Positions 21,070 through 34,354 of a stretch of 64,000 bases of DNA are shown one piece after another. The DNA is taken from the NCBI RefSeq assembly GCF_030272615.1, contig NC_081413.1, positions 555,361,136 to 555,425,135 on the forward strand. The letters run 5' to 3'. Below the pieces are notes generated by a model, which did no database searches, was not told the DNA's origin, and was given only the letters and a program-made list of their open reading frames with translations. Numbering within the stretch: position 1 is the stretch's first letter; the number at the start of each line of letters is the position of its first letter. Position numbers and translations under genes: made by a program. The DNA is from Cryptomeria japonica. Lineage: Eukaryota; Streptophyta; Pinopsida; Cupressales; Cupressaceae.

Positions 21070-22475
21070 TATTTAATTAATTTAATTAATCTTATTTTTC
21101 TAATTTCATATTTCCTCATCATCTTACTAATTATTCTATTTTCAATTCTATCATCATTTAATCATTTAAACCATTTTGTAATGTTAATTAACTATTTATT
21201 ATTTAATAATTTTTGATTAATTCATCTATTTAAATAATTTTTATTATTTAAACAAATTCATTTTCAATTTCTATCTCTATTCAATTAATTATTAACCCTT
21301 TTCTAAATATTAATTATTTAATTAATTATGATTTTAATCCTTTAATTTAAATAATCTTTATTATTTGATTAAAGCCCATTTCTAAATAATTAAATAGTTT
21401 CTTTAAATTATTTAATTAACTAATTAATTCTTCTAATTTCATGATTTCATCTAATTTCGTTTAATTATATTTCTTCTAATTTCATTTAATTACATTAATT
21501 CTAATTCTTCCGTTTCTTCTAATTTCATTTAATTTCATATTCTTCTAATTTCATTAATTCTCCAAATTCTTTTAATTTAATTTAATTTCTAATTTCTCCT
21601 AATTTCAAATACATGTGCATGATTTCAAAAATCAAATTGAAAATCAAAGTCAAGTTCTAAATATATTCAAATAACAAATTGAATTTAAAATAAAATCAAT
21701 ATTTGAATTAAATCTCATGCAAAGATTAAATTGAAAATCAAAGTCAAAGTGCAAGCACATGCTAAATTAATTAATTCAATCAATTAATTAATCAAATCAT
21801 TATCTTTCCAATCTCTATTTCTATCTTCCACTTTGCTTTTTTCCAAAAAAAATTCAATCAGTTAACTATTCCATCTTTTTAATTGTTCATTTTAATTAAT
21901 TGATTAATTGCATCATTTCTTTAATTCTCTCCGATTATTCTTTTTCTATCTTCTAGTTAGCTTTTTCTAAATAAAACTTTCTTTGTCATTTCTCAATTAT
22001 CCTCCAATCACCCTTTTTCATCTTTCAATCATATTTTTTCTCAATCAGTTAACCCAATTTATCTATTCAATCTATTATGTTTCACCTCCAATTAGTAGTT
22101 CAACTATCAATTAGCATGTGAGCTCACTTGAGTTCCACCTCTTGATCAATCTGTTCCACCTCTCATTTAATTCTCTCCAATAATCAATAAATTGAGCATT
22201 CAATTCCTCACAATTCCTTTAAATCATGAACTTTGAATCTTTGTGTCATTTGCAGGTTGCCAACACGATATCTGAGAGCCACCAAACCACAAAGAGGAGA
22301 AGAGCAATGGAAGCTATATGCAGTCTTGGAATAGGGGATTTTGATTGATAAACTTTATATTCCTATTTCTTTCTTATTTTGCATTATTCCATTGTCTGTT
22401 TGTTTGAATTCCAATTAGGATAGGGATTCATGATTTCCCTTTCATTCCTAGTTGATGTGATTGATGAATTTTACA
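21070..22475 (+). repeat. 3' LTR of the Tat-like element, remainder
   Basis: Continues the LTR begun at 13192. The first kilobase is extremely rich in TTAATTAATT-type strings. The last part (agagccacc ... gagaagagcaatggaagct at 22275-22317) matches the solo LTR at 29838-30955 in inverse orientation. It ends near gaattttaca at 22475. The matching 5' LTR is not in the window. Confidence 0.7.
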
Positions 22476-24822
22476 TATGACATCTAGTCCTAATGGACAA
22501 GGCAAAGGAAGTGCAGATGTGAGTGATTGTGGCAAGAAATGCATTATTTCTCAAGAAGATGGTGGAGTCAACAAAGGAAGGTGGACCTAGGTGGCTACCA
22601 AAATATCTGGTGTCTGAGGGGTTTGTTGACTATTTCTATTTCAACTTAACTTCATCAAGCCTGAGAAATATTTTCGTATAACCTGTGTGTTATGCATAGT
22701 GCATTGGCAGTAAAAGAGATGAGTTTGTTTTGCCCTGTTACTCTTTTCAGGCTCCAAGTTCTATTTTTGAGTTGGCCGGGTTAGATGGTCAACTCACTTA
22801 AGTTTTACCAGTGGAAGGGTCCCTTCTCCATGACATGATTAGCCATTTTTCACCCTCTACCGGCTGATCATTCTCCTTATTGTGTTGTGGCATCAAAATG
22901 GAAAGGAGGAATTTGTTCTTATGCCGAGTTCTGACCAACTTTTGACCCTTGATAGTTGGGCCCATATTGTCTGAGTGTCTGCAGGTGTCCAGGTGGCCGA
23001 AATGTGTTGGTTCTTTCTAGATGAGTTGGGTTCACTTGGGCCCTTTCGTCTATGTCTGTGGTGGTGGTGACATATGTTCTTTTTGGCAAGACCTTACTTC
23101 CTTTTGGCTGCACCCTTGTGTTACACAGAAATATCTTTTTTTGGTGTGATGGATTCTTCGTCTAGCCAATATCAATTTTTATTTACTGTTACGAGAGAGA
23201 GGTTACAACAACATGACCTTTTTGGTCAGATCCTCATAGCCAACAAGACATGGGAGGTACCTTGGCAAAATTTCATGTCTTACCGAAAGGGGCCAAGCAG
23301 CATTGTGGGTCCTGTGTGACATGCCATCCTAGATGGACCAGTTGGCAGCTGCCAAGTGGTCTCAACGAACAGGTGGATTTTGGTGTGTCCATCTTGTGAA
23401 TGAGAGGGTCTCTTTCAGCCAAACCTTTGAGGCTGACAAAACATATTTTATTTCAGCCGATAGGCCATGTTATACCAAAATGTAGGATTCCAATGAGCCC
23501 GACTAAAAATAGTGAAGGCCTTTTCGACCAAAATTCAAAGGGAGACAAACATGTTTTTGTCTTGTTGAACTCGCCTGTGGAAACCTTTTGATGCCATCTC
23601 GCACATCCATCTTTGTGTGAGATGGTAGATTTGACAGATAGGATTCAAACTCGCAGGAAGGTAGAAAAATTGAATGCTTTGTAGGTGTGAGGGCGCACAA
23701 CACAAAGGTTTGTGATCAAGGCCCGATTTTTTTTGTCAGATTTCACTCCAACTGCCTAATTTGATCACCATTACTCCAAGGTGATTTGCAGGACATTTTC
23801 TATTGCCATCCATGTTCATTCAATATGGATTGAGGACTTTCATGCCTACAAACTCCATCCTGATCCATTCATTGTAGGGATTTCCTATTTTTCTATGGGG
23901 GTTTTTGTTTTTTCCTTCCCGCCAATGTTTTTTTTTAGAGACTAGATTTAGCATGTTATCAAAAAATCCTTGATCTGATTTTCCCCTCTGCTATGATATT
24001 TTATAACCTGAGTCCTCGGTGAGTTAATATTTCTTAACTCCAGTTTGATTTGAGTTATGCCTGATTTATAAAGGAAAATTTTATAAATTTTTGAGGGATC
24101 TTCTTCTTTTTTCTCTAGAAGAATACATGTTTTGTTCCTCTACAACTATAAATTGTGCTTTGCTTTTACATGAATAAAATTAGCTACCTTGCCTACTTTC
24201 AGTTTGGATAACCTATGTAGTGTCTTCTACCTTCTTATCAAAATGTATTCTTGTTTGTTTCCTGAGTATATGTGACCGTGTTTATCCCTCTTAGAACTTC
24301 ATTTTTGAACTAATTTTAGCTCCTTTTGATTTTCATAAGAATTCTAACCTTCGCTCATGCTTGTGCAAGCCAACTAGGATAGAAAGTTATGCATATTTTT
24401 GGCTAATCTTCATTGATGTATTGTGTAGTTATAGGCTAGAAGATCACATTCAGTCTAGGTGCAAACCTTTTCCCTTTCTTTTAGCATCCATTCTCTCTCC
24501 CTTTTCCCTCTCAAGTCAGTATAATAGACATTTCAATGTTGGGTTGGTCCAACATTGGCACTCAGATTGGAAAGGAATTCAACCTTCTCTTGAGACTCAA
24601 AATCACATTTACAAGTCCCACACTTGGGAGGTTGTTTCCATGTTGCACAAGGTTGATGATAAAGGTTGTTCATCAAGTGGGTGAACTTTTCTGACAATAG
24701 GGTTGGTGAGCGATGCTGAGGATGCGAGCTCAACAATGGGTGGGGGTAGTGGAAAGGGTGATCATGATGCAATATTCCCATCTGTAAAGGTGTTGGAGGC
24801 TCACAACCTGTACAGTTCAAAC
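22476..24822. other. 2.3 kb without recognised features
   Basis: Mixed-composition DNA with scattered short frames, none conserved or long. No LTR ends, primer sites or protein motifs are visible. It is the sequence into which the copia element at 24823 inserted. Confidence 0.45.
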
Positions 24823-25880
24823 TATTGTCAATTGGATGAATTGGTTATGTGTTGCATTGATGTTTTGTCATTGATGGCAACACCGGTTGTTTTGGTTGTT
24901 TGTCAGTTTTTGATAGGTTCCGATAGAGCGGTTGGGCTATGATATTGATCCGGTATGCTCCGGTATGCTTCGATTTGTGGAATTGGTTTGGATCTGTCAT
25001 TCATGCTATTCAGATGTGTATCATGATCAATTAGTTCAAGATTTGATGACTCGGGAACTATCATTTGTTCTAGTAAGCCTTTTGGTCACTCATAAGGGTT
25101 TTACTGGGAGAGCTTTGTTGTATCTTTTGATGCACTTGATAAGTGGTTTTGGTGCGGCTTCTAGATGGCTTTCGAGATGTTGTTGGTTATCTTGTTCATG
25201 TTCATGTTGATCAGTGGTGTTTCATTTAGGACTAGACCTAATGCTATCTCATTATGCTAGGTTATGGATCGATTTATGTAATGTGTTGGTGGATGATCCT
25301 GATGCGTTTCCGGTTGGATCTATTGATTGGATTATGTTGTTTCATTCTTAGTCCAACTTGGTTGATCTTTTGATTGTGGTTTTATGTTATGAATTTATTG
25401 TATTATCTTTTAGGTGGCCAACCTAATTGTTTAGGTCCCAGGTTAGTATAAATATGATGTAAGATCTCTTTGTAGCTCATGGGTTTTTAGGATATAAGAT
25501 TATCTGTGTGCGAATAAGATAGTAATCATATGCAGAGGTTTTGGTCGATCATTGGTGATCAAATTGGGTTTGTGAAAGATGTTTAAGACCTCTGGTATTG
25601 AGCTTAACTGGAACTGTACTCAAGCATAGGAGATGTTATTCTTGTAGTTCACTCTTCTTTCCAGATTATAGTCTGGATTTATTTTATAGTCAGTGAGGCT
25701 CCTTTTGTGATGAGAAGTGAGCTCTAGGCTATTGGCCTTTCTGCATGTGTAGGCCCCTCTTTTTGTAATCACATACTTACTGTAGAAGTATTATCTGACT
25801 GTGGGTAGGCTTCCCACCGTGGTTTTTCCCTTTACCAGGTTTTCCACGTACAAATCTTGGTGTTATCTTTTGTATATGGT
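24823..25880 (+). repeat. 5' LTR of the copia element
   Basis: Begins TATTGTCAATTGG against TGTTGGCAATTAG in the 3' LTR, so the canonical TG has decayed. It ends at the primer site about 170 bp earlier, in relative terms, than the 3' LTR, so its last part appears deleted. It contains the module cccaccgtggtttttccc ... ttccacgta near 25813-25850, shared with other LTRs here. Confidence 0.8.
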
Positions 25881-25936
25881 TGGTATATCAGAGCTTGGTC
25901 CTCTCTGTAAAATCTTAACTGCTTGAAGAAGATCCT

Positions 25937-28900
25937 ATGACATCTAATAGTTCAAGTTCATCAAGTTCATTTGTAGCTATTTTCTGGAGAGAAATTCCTA
26001 GGCTTGCTTGAACAAATTACAAAGTATGGAAGATTCAGATGGATACTCATCTGAGATATCTTGGTAAGGAGATTTGAGAGATCACTAAGAAGGGATATAC
26101 ACCTCATAATCTGGCATCTGGAAATCCTCCCCCGAAAGGCTTGGATAAGGACATTGAAAATGATTGTAGAGCTAGAGAAGCCCTTTTGTGTGCACTTTCT
26201 GATCAACAAGTTATGGGACTAACCAACAAATCAACTGTAAAGGCTATATGGGATAAATTGGAGACTTTGAATTAAGGTGACCCTACTGTTAAAATTGCTA
26301 AAATTGATGGTTACCAAGGATATGAGAACCTAAAAATGGAAGAAGATGAAATGATTACTGCTTTTATGGAGAGAGTTAATGAAATTGTTTTGGGAATTTA
26401 GTGTTGTGGTGGATCTTTGAGCAAAGATGAAGTAGTCTCTAAAGTATTGAGAGCTTTGCCACTGGCTTATAAGATGAAGGCTATTGTAATTAATGAGTTG
26501 AGAACAATGGCAAACACCTCTGTTAATAGGGATACCTTGGTTGGGAAGTTATCTACTTTTGAGCTTGAGGAATTTGGTCCTTCCAGAGTTGCAAAATATG
26601 AACTTGCTTTTCATGCATCTACATCATCTACCAGTAAGAGAGATTGGAAAGCCTTATATGCTAAGGAACTAGAGGAAATGAAGAAATAAGATGAAGAGTT
26701 TGAGAAACTTGAAGCTCTATTTGCTAGAAGAGTACCTAAAGGTCCAACAGGAAGTAAGTATAAAGGAAAATCACCTTTTAAATATTTTGCATGTAATAAG
26801 ATAGGTCATTTTGCATCTAGATGTCCTGAAAGGAATTCTAGATTTGAGGAAAGAGCTAGAAGATCTTTTAGGCCTAACCATGATTATCAAAATATGCATA
26901 AGTACAGGAGGAACAAAGACAAATCACACTACTATACAGATGAAGAAGGTGTGACTGATTCTGATGATGAACTAGCACAAGATTAAGCTAGTGGATCTGG
27001 CAATGGAAAGGAATGGGTATTCTTGGCTATCAAGGAAGATGATCTGGTATCTAAAGAAAAGGACCTTGCTACTAAAGTTGAAGATAAGGATGAATGGGTG
27101 ATAGATAGTGGATGTTCACATCATATGACTGGAGATAAAAGGAAGTTTCTATCTTTGCAAGAATTTGATGGCGGTCTGGTTAGATTTGGAGATGACAAAG
27201 CATTCATGATCAAGGGAAGAAGAACTATATCACTTGATGGTAAGCATGATATTGATAATGCTTATTATGTTGAATATTTAAGGCATAATCTTTTGAGTGT
27301 AGGATAGTTGGTGGATAAGGGATTTCAGTTACAATTCAAGGATGAAAAATGCAATATTATCAACAGATCTAGATTAGAGATTACAACCGGTACTCAAAAT
27401 AAAGGTAACATCTTTCATTTGAACTTCGGTGAGAAGACATGTTTGATTGCACAAATTGATGAGAGTTGGCTATAACATAAGAGGTTGTGTCATTTTAATT
27501 TTGATTGCATTGTAAATATCGATTCTACTAAGGCAGATAGAGATATACCTAAGATTGTGAAGCCCTATAATCCAGTATGTAAGGAATGTCAAATGGGAAA
27601 GCAAGTCAGAACTTATTTTAAGAGTATACAAGACAAATATAATGATGTTCTTGATCTTATTCATACTAAGTTGTGTGGTCCTGCTAGAATAAATTTTTTT
27701 CAAGGTGATAGATATTTTATGCTAATCATTGATGACTATTGTAGAATGATGTGGGTTACTTTTCTAAGGGAGAAATCTAAAGCATTTGAAAAATTTAAAA
27801 TCTTTAAAGCTAAAGTTGAGACATAGACATGATTGTAGATAAAATGCTTAAGGTCAGATCGGGATGGAGAATTCACATCCGATGAATTTAATAGTTATTG
27901 TGAAAAGAATGGGATAAGGAGACAATTATCTGCACCCTAGATAGCTCAGCAGAATGGAGTTGTGGAAAGGAAGATCATAACTATCTTGGATGTGGCTAGA
28001 ACTATGATGATGGAAACTAATCTACCTCATATCTATTGGAGAGAAGTTGTGAGCATGACAATATACACATTCAATAGAGTTCATATCAAAGGAGACACCG
28101 GTGAGACACCTTATGAGTTATGGTTTGGTCATATTGGGCTATAGTTAAGTATTTCAGAATCTTTGGTAGTAAATGCTATATCAAAAGAGATGAATCAATT
28201 GGAAAGTTTTATCCTAGATGTGATTAAGGGATATTTCTTGGTTATTCTAATGAAAGAAAATCATATAGATGTTATAACAAAATATTACAGAGAATTATGG
28301 AGAGCACTAATGTCAAGGTGGATGAGTTGAACAGAAGTCAAATAAGAACTTATGAGAGAGAACTGATAGTGGAAATGATCATAACTGAACTGGTAGCACC
28401 TACAACAAAACAAAATGTTGAACCAGTTACTCCGACAGTATAGGAAAAATCAATAGTAATTGAAGATCATAGCAGAGGAACAAAAAATCAAAAGACTCCT
28501 AAGTATGTTAGGTTAAATCATTCAGAATATCAGATTATTGGAGACAAGAATAAAGGAGTGATGACAAGAAGAAAGTTGATAGCTGATGAGGTATGTTTAA
28601 TTTCTCAAATTGAACCGGTATATGTAATTGAAGCATGTAAAGATGAATATTGGATGAAATCTATGGAAGAGGAATTAGATCAGATAGAAAAACAATAATA
28701 CATGGACTTTAGTTCCCCACCCTAAAAATAAGAATGTTATTGGGACTAAATGGATTTTTTAGGAATAAACTGAATGAAGATGGACAAGTTGTGAGGAATA
28801 AGGCTAGATTGGTTTGTAAAGGATATTCTCAAAAGGAAGGAATTGATTATGATGATATTTTTTCTCTAGTAGCTAGGATTGAAGCTGTGAAATTATTTCT

Positions 28901-31272
28901 TGCTTATGCTACCCATAAGAACTACAAGGTTTATCAGATGGATGTTAAGTATTCATTTCTGAATGGAGATCTTGAAGAGGAAGTTTACATTGAACAACCT
29001 AATGGATTTTCACTTTTAGATGACAAAAACATGGTTTGTAGGTTAAGGAAAGCTTTATGTGGATTGAAGCAAGCCCCTAGAGCCTGGTATGCAAGATTGA
29101 ATAAATATCTTTTGAAGCTTGGTTTCACTAAAGGTAATGCTGACGGTAATTTATATTATAAGATCACTGATAATGACATATTGATTGTTGAAGTCTTTAT
29201 AGATGATATCATTTTTGGAGGTGAGGATAAGTTATGTATGGAATTTTATGATAATATGAAGAATGAATTTGAGATGTCTATGATTGGGGAGATGAAATTT
29301 TTCTTAGGTTTGTAGATTACTCAGACTGATAAAGGTATTTTCATCTATCAAACTAAGTATGCTAGGGAGTTGTTGAAGAAATTTGGTATGGAAAATTCTA
29401 AACCAATTGGTACTCCTATGGCTACAAGTGAGAAATTGACCAAGATAGATGCATCAACACCAGTAAATCCTACAAGGTACAAGTCTATGATTCAAGGTTT
29501 GTTATATCTAACTCAGACTAGGCTTGATATAATGAATGCAGTTTGTATTGTATCAAGATATCAGAGTGATCCTACAGAGAATAATGAGAGTGCAGTGAAA
29601 AGAATCTTCAGGTGTTTGCAAGGAATAACTGAATATGGTTTGTGGTATCTTAAAGATGATGGTTTTACACTATGTGCATATACAAATGCAAACTGGGCTA
29701 GAGATGTTGATGACCAAAAGAGCATATCTGGTGGAGCTTTCTTTCTTAGAAAGAAACTTGTTTCATGGATCAACAAGAAGCAGTCATGTACCTCTTTGAC
29801 TAATGTTGAAGTTGAGTATGTTGTTGCTGATACTAGTTGTATTCAGGGGTAAATTAAGCATAAATAACATAATTAGATTATCAGATTGAATCACCAACTC
29901 TAATCTAATCAAATTACTCCTAAATTACAATGCAATAACATCAAATTAATTGCATAATGAAATTAAATATAATTTAAACTCCCGCAGTTGATGTGATGAA
30001 GCTTCCATTGCTCTTCTCTATTATTGTTGATGTAGGTGGCTCTCAGGTATTGCACTTGATTTCCTACATAAGATGGACAATAACTTTGAAGACTGTGATT
30101 ATGTAGATTGAATTGAGAAAATTAGGTTGAATTTATAGATTTTCAACACAAGGGAGGTGAGAATTTGAACTCAAGTGTTATAGACAACTGAAATTGATTG
30201 ATTTGTTAATTCATTAGATTGATCTGTTAACAAAATTGATTGAGGAGTCAACTGAATTGATTAACTAGTAGACTGAATAGGTTGGCTAGTTAGCTAAGTT
30301 GATAAATCAGATGACTGAATTGATTGGAGAGATAAGTGGATTAATTAATCAGTTAAAAAGGGTGATTGATGAGTTAACTAAGTTAACTAATTAGATAACT
30401 GATTTGATCAATTAGTTTTGGTTTTAGCATGTGCTGTAGGATTTTGAAATTGAATTTGATTTTCATTTTCAATTTGGATTTGAATTTGGACTTTCGAATG
30501 CTGAAATGCACATGAAATTAATTGAAATTCAAATTTGATGAAATATGAATTTGGAAGAAATGAAATTAATTGGAATTAAGTGAAATTCGAATTTGGGGAA
30601 AATGACATGAAATTAGATGGAATTAATAGGAATTAGAATTTGGGGATTGGAAGAATTAATTTAATTAACTAAATAATTTAAATGAAATTATTTAATCATG
30701 GGAAATTGAATTAATTAAATAATAAAGATTATTTAACTAAGGAAAATGTCATAATTATTTAAATAATTTTTATTTAATTAATATTTGAGATAGGGTTAAC
30801 TGATTAAATGATGAAATGATAGAAATTCGATAATTAGAAATGTTAAATGTTTCGATCAGAAGAAATATTTAATTTAATCAAAGATTTAAAGAATTACTTA
30901 ATTAAATAGATGAATAATTATTTTATAATTACTGAGACATTTTTACGTGTTTACACTAACTATACACAAGTTTTATGTATGAACCAAATGTTGAAGGATA
31001 TAAGGGTGGATTGTAATGAACCGGTAGTTATTCACTATGATAACTCTGCTACTATTGATATATCAAAGAATCTGGTGTTTCATTATTAGACAAAGCACAT
31101 ATCTATCAAGTATAATGTTTTGAAGGAGAAGGTGGAAGCAAATGAAGTCAGATTGGTTTATGTGAACACTAAAGAGAAGATTGCAGATATCTTCACTAAA
31201 CCTTTGCCTAAGGAATCATTTGAGTACTTCAGAGACAGATTGGGGGTTTCTACCCCTCCAATAGAGACCTAA
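25937..31272 (+). pseudogene. Copia gag-pol polyprotein remnant, split by a solo LTR
   Basis: Gag starts at ATG 25937. A zinc knuckle FACNKIGHFASRC (first Cys now Tyr) lies near 26790. Protease WVIDSGCSHHMT is near 27095. Integrase: a pre-integrase segment, then LIHTKLCGP, where the catalytic Asp is expected at the Lys, then DRDGEF and the QQNGVVERK region. Reverse transcriptase 28730-29315 has [34 protein letters not shown] and FIDDIIFG in place of the YVDD box. RNase H: YTNANWARD ... KSISGG, interrupted at 29837 and resuming after 30960 with VLCMNQML, VIHYDNSA and IADIFTKPLP. Many stops occur, mostly TAG. Dead, but every domain can still be traced. Confidence 0.92.
29838..30955 (-). mobile_element. 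Solo LTR (same family as the Tat-like 3' LTR), reverse orientation
   Basis: On the minus strand it begins TGTAAACACGTAAAAATGTC and ends CCCCTGAATACA. The flanks CTAGT (29833-29837) and CTAAC (30956-30960) differ by two transitions and are a plausible decayed target duplication. Removing the insert plus one flank restores the copia frame (ADTNYTQVLCMNQML). No internal region remains, so it arose by LTR-LTR recombination. Confidence 0.8.
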
Positions 31273-31661
31273 GTGATGTTGCTTGACATCAGTCCGATAT
31301 GCCTTTACAAAGCTACTATTCATTCTGAATTGATGTGTTGGTGCTACTACTTAGGGGGAGTAGTCAGTTGTGTGGTTCAGAGGATTTATGATTTTTCTTT
31401 GATGTTTATGTCAGATTTTTGGTATTGATGTCTAAGGGGGAGAGATATATGTGAAAAATAGAGCTTAACAGAATATCAGTCAAGGGGAGAGATCAGAGCT
31501 TAACAAGGATATCATTCATAGGGGGAGTTTGTTAACTTCATTGTAATATCATCTCGTGGGAGATTGTTGGTTGTCTTCCTTTGGGGGAGACTTGTTTGGC
31601 ATTTCTTGGCACTTGGATGTTTTTCACATCTAGTCTTGCTATCAATGCCAAAGGGGGGGAT
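31273..31661 (+). other. Copia 3' untranslated region with multiple polypurine strings
   Basis: Contains ttagggggagtag, ctaagggggagag, tcaaggggagag, atagggggagttt and ttgggggagact before the terminal aaaggggggga at 31651-31660, which directly precedes the LTR. Repeated polypurine strings in this position are known from SIRE-type elements. Confidence 0.7.
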
Positions 31662-32871
31662 TGTTGGCAATTAGAGGAATTGATTATGTGTTGCATTGAT
31701 GTTTTGTCATTGATGACAACACTGACTGTTTTGGTTGTTTACTGGTTTCCAGTAGGTTCCGGTAGAGCGGTTGGACTATGATATTGATCGGGTATGCTTT
31801 GGTTTGTGGAATTGGTTTGGATATGTCATTCATGCTATTTAGATGTGTATCACGATCAGTTGGTTCAGGATTTGATGACTCGGGAGCTACCATTTGTTCT
31901 AGTAAGCCTTTTGGTCACCGATAAGGGTTTTACTGGCAGAGCTTTGTTGAAGATCTTTTGATGCACTTGATAAGTGGTGTTGGTGTGGCTTCTAGATGGC
32001 TTTCATGATTTTGTTGGTTATCTTGTTCATGTTCTTGTTGATCGGTGGTGTTGCATTTAGGACAGGACCTAATGCTATCTCATTCTGCTAGGTTATGGAC
32101 TGATTTATGTAACATGTTGGTGGATGATCCTGATGTGTTTTTAGTTGGATCTATTGATTAGATTATGTTTTTTTGGTCTTGGGCTGACTTGGTTGATCAT
32201 TGGATTGCGGGTTTATGTTATGAATTTATTGTATTATCTTTTAGGTGGCTGACATAATTGTTTAGGTCCCCGGTTGGTATAAATATGATGTAAGATCTCT
32301 TTGTAGATCATGGGCTTTTGGGATATAAGATTATATGTGTTCGAATAAGTTTGTAATCATATGTAGAGGTTTTGGTCGATCATAGGTGATCAAATTGGGT
32401 TGGTGAAAGAGGTTTAAGACCTCTAGTACTGAGCTTAACTAGAACTATACTCAGGCATAGGAGATGTTGTTCTTGCAGTTCACTCTTCTTTTTGGATTGT
32501 AGTCTAAATTTATTTTGTAGTTAGTGAGGCTCCTTTTGTGATGAGCAGTGCACTCTAGGTTGTTGTCCTTCCTACATGTTCAGGCCCCTCTTTTTGTAAT
32601 CACATACTTACTAAATGTTTATCTGACCATGGGTAGGCTACCCACTGTGGTTTTTTCCTTTATCAGGTTTTCCATGTACAAATATTGGTGTTATATTTTG
32701 CGGATGGTTGGTAAATATTTAGTGGTTTATATTTGTGCTTAACTGTTATATCTTCTATTTTGGTAATAAGGTTTAAATGCTTAAAGTTCTATAATCTGTT
32801 GACAACTGATTCACCCCCCCTCTTAGTTTTCCACCAATTATCTAATCTGTCTAACATGAACTATCTGGTCA
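31662..32871 (+). repeat. 3' LTR of the copia element
   Basis: Starts TGTTGGCAATTAGAGG. The end at 32871 is chosen because CAACC follows it and resembles the left flank CAAAC; other ends within about 60 bp are possible. Confidence 0.75.
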
Positions 32872-33600
32872 CAACCTTTGGACAAGCCTATGCTCTATAA
32901 GATTAAGGTTGTTTTTGGATTTTGACTGATTTTATGCTAATTATGCAAATATGTCAGGGAAGGGTGTAAAAATGGGGACAAGTCCCAAATTTTGGGTTAT
33001 TTTTTGGTCATAGTATGGGTATAGATAGGGGTGTTATACAGAGTAGAACTATAGATTATGTTTATTTACAAAACTATAGGGGGATATACTTTTGAAGTGC
33101 TATAGTGATTGCATATACGTAGATAGGTAGAAAGGGTGTATATAGGATGACAGTAGTAAAACATGGAAAAGATAGGTAGCTCAAATTATGAATAATATAT
33201 GAATGTAAACAATGCTTTTGAATTAATACTGTGGTGCAACCTCGTAAATTTGTAATTTACTGATCAGAAAAGAAAAAATTAAGTTATTAAAGACCAACAA
33301 AACACTTTTCATGTATATTAATTTTTGAAAACCAATAAAGATGAATAGAAATATTATATTTATATTTGATGTTACATCAAAAATCCTTATCTAATTTATT
33401 TTAAAAAAACACTTTTTTTGAAATGCAAAATTCAAAAAAAAATTAAATAATCAATTATCAACAAATTATTGTTTAAATTTTTAAAAAAGTTTAAAATAAA
33501 TTTTAATTAGATTAATAGAAAGAATACATATAAAATTTGAAATAGATTCAATACAATAGAAAATACAATTTGAGTGAAATAAAATGGAAAGTCATTCCAA
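32872..33600. other. Right flank of the copia element and AT-rich DNA
   Basis: No gene. From about 33320 the AT-rich sequence resembles 59930-60120, ahead of the second LRR pseudogene, suggesting the two LRR relics share flanking DNA. Confidence 0.5.
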
Positions 33601-33639
33601 AATCACAAACCTTATTTTATGAATTTTATGAATACAACT

Positions 33640-34098
33640 ACTAAAATGATTCAAATGCTTCCTTTAATATTATCACACAACAATTCTTTTAATTTGAAGG
33701 AAAGTCTTCTCAAAATCATCCCCTTCATCTATGTAAGATCCCGAAGCTTAATGACCATTATTCAAACTGAGAACACTAGCTCAAATCTAACTCTTCCAAA
33801 TTTTTAACTTGCCCAAAGTTTGGAGGTGAATTTTTCAAGCTTGAACAATACCCCAAATTCAATTTTCTAGTGAAATAAAATGCTCACAACTAAAAGATAA
33901 TGAATTTAATCTAGAGTAGCCTTTAATATCAACCATGTTGAATAGGTTGTTGGGCAACTCTTGCAATTCATTACAATCAAACAAAATAATTATTTTAAAT
34001 TGTTGAGATCTATCAATTTGGAAGGAAGTTCTTTCACTAAACAACAACTCCATAAACTTAACTTCTTTAATTTTGTTAAATCTTATAAATTTGCACAC
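33640..34098 (-). pseudogene. Leucine-rich-repeat fragment of a disease-resistance (NLR) gene
   Basis: On the minus strand, NELQELPNNLFNMVD, LNLGYCSSLKNSPPNFGQV and KNLEELDLS show the LxxLxxLxLxxC--LxxLP pattern of NLR-type LRRs. The segments lie in more than one frame and are separated by stops, so it is a relic. It aligns with the LRR relic at 60180-60780. No TIR or NB-ARC sequence is visible nearby. A LINE scrap and an LRR-derived tandem array lie just upstream on the same strand. Confidence 0.7.
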
Positions 34099-34104
34099 AA
34101 AAGG

Positions 34105-34340
34105 GGTAAAAATTTATTAAACACAAATGAGAGTTACAAAGCAAGAATGGCCAAGATCCCAACAAAAAACAAAAAATGACACATTTCTATCATCCACAAC
34201 TAATTGTTGTAACAAAATAAGATAAATCCAAAGGAAAATGTCGTGTATCCACAACATTCCATCATTGCATATGATTAGATGCCCATTTGGCTAGGCAATT
34301 CACTACTCTATTCCACTCCCTAGAAATATGAAAAGGTAAT
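34105..34340 (-). mobile_element. LINE 3'-end scrap (end of RNase H)
   Basis: Minus-strand SREWNRVVNCLAKWASNH resembles the end of plant LINE RNase H domains (R--NRVAD-LAK-A). About 200 bp of tail follows and runs into an AATAAA-like end near 34115. It sits between two LRR-derived stretches, as if a 5'-truncated LINE had inserted into the NLR relic. Target duplication not confirmed. Confidence 0.55.
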
Positions 34341-34354
34341 AGATTCTAAAGAAC

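Larger units (their letters stand above)
5933..22475 (+). mobile_element. 3' part of a Ty3/gypsy (Tat-like) element with an antisense PMD gene
   Basis: The parts in order are RNase H and integrase remnants (5933-7729), about 2.7 kb without genes, an antisense PMD pseudogene (12831-10476), a polypurine tract (13179-13191) and an LTR starting TGTAGACACC at 13192. The LTR is split by a younger element (13263-21064) and ends at about 22475. I see no interruption between pol and the polypurine tract, so I treat these as one element, though this is inference. Gag, protease and reverse transcriptase are missing, and the 5' end is cut at 5932. Extra ORFs between pol and the 3' LTR, some antisense, are known from Tat-lineage plant elements. 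Confidence 0.6.
24823..32871 (+). mobile_element. Full-length but dead Ty1/copia element
   Basis: 5' LTR at 24823, a primer site resembling the initiator-Met type at 25881 (tggtatatcagagc, the usual tggtatcagagc with an inserted ta), gag-pol 25937-31272, several polypurine-like strings and a 3' LTR from 31662. The candidate target duplication is CAAAC (24818-24822) against CAACC (32872-32876), one mismatch. Long LTRs and repeated G-rich tracts before the 3' LTR suggest the SIRE/Maximus side of copia, but I hold that loosely. An 1118-bp solo LTR of another family sits in its RNase H. Confidence 0.88.

Noticed and set aside
22919-24942. Possible host gene exons in the featureless 2.3 kb
   Set aside because: A few pyrimidine-rich AG sites resemble splice acceptors, but no conserved frame links them and no protein family is recognisable.
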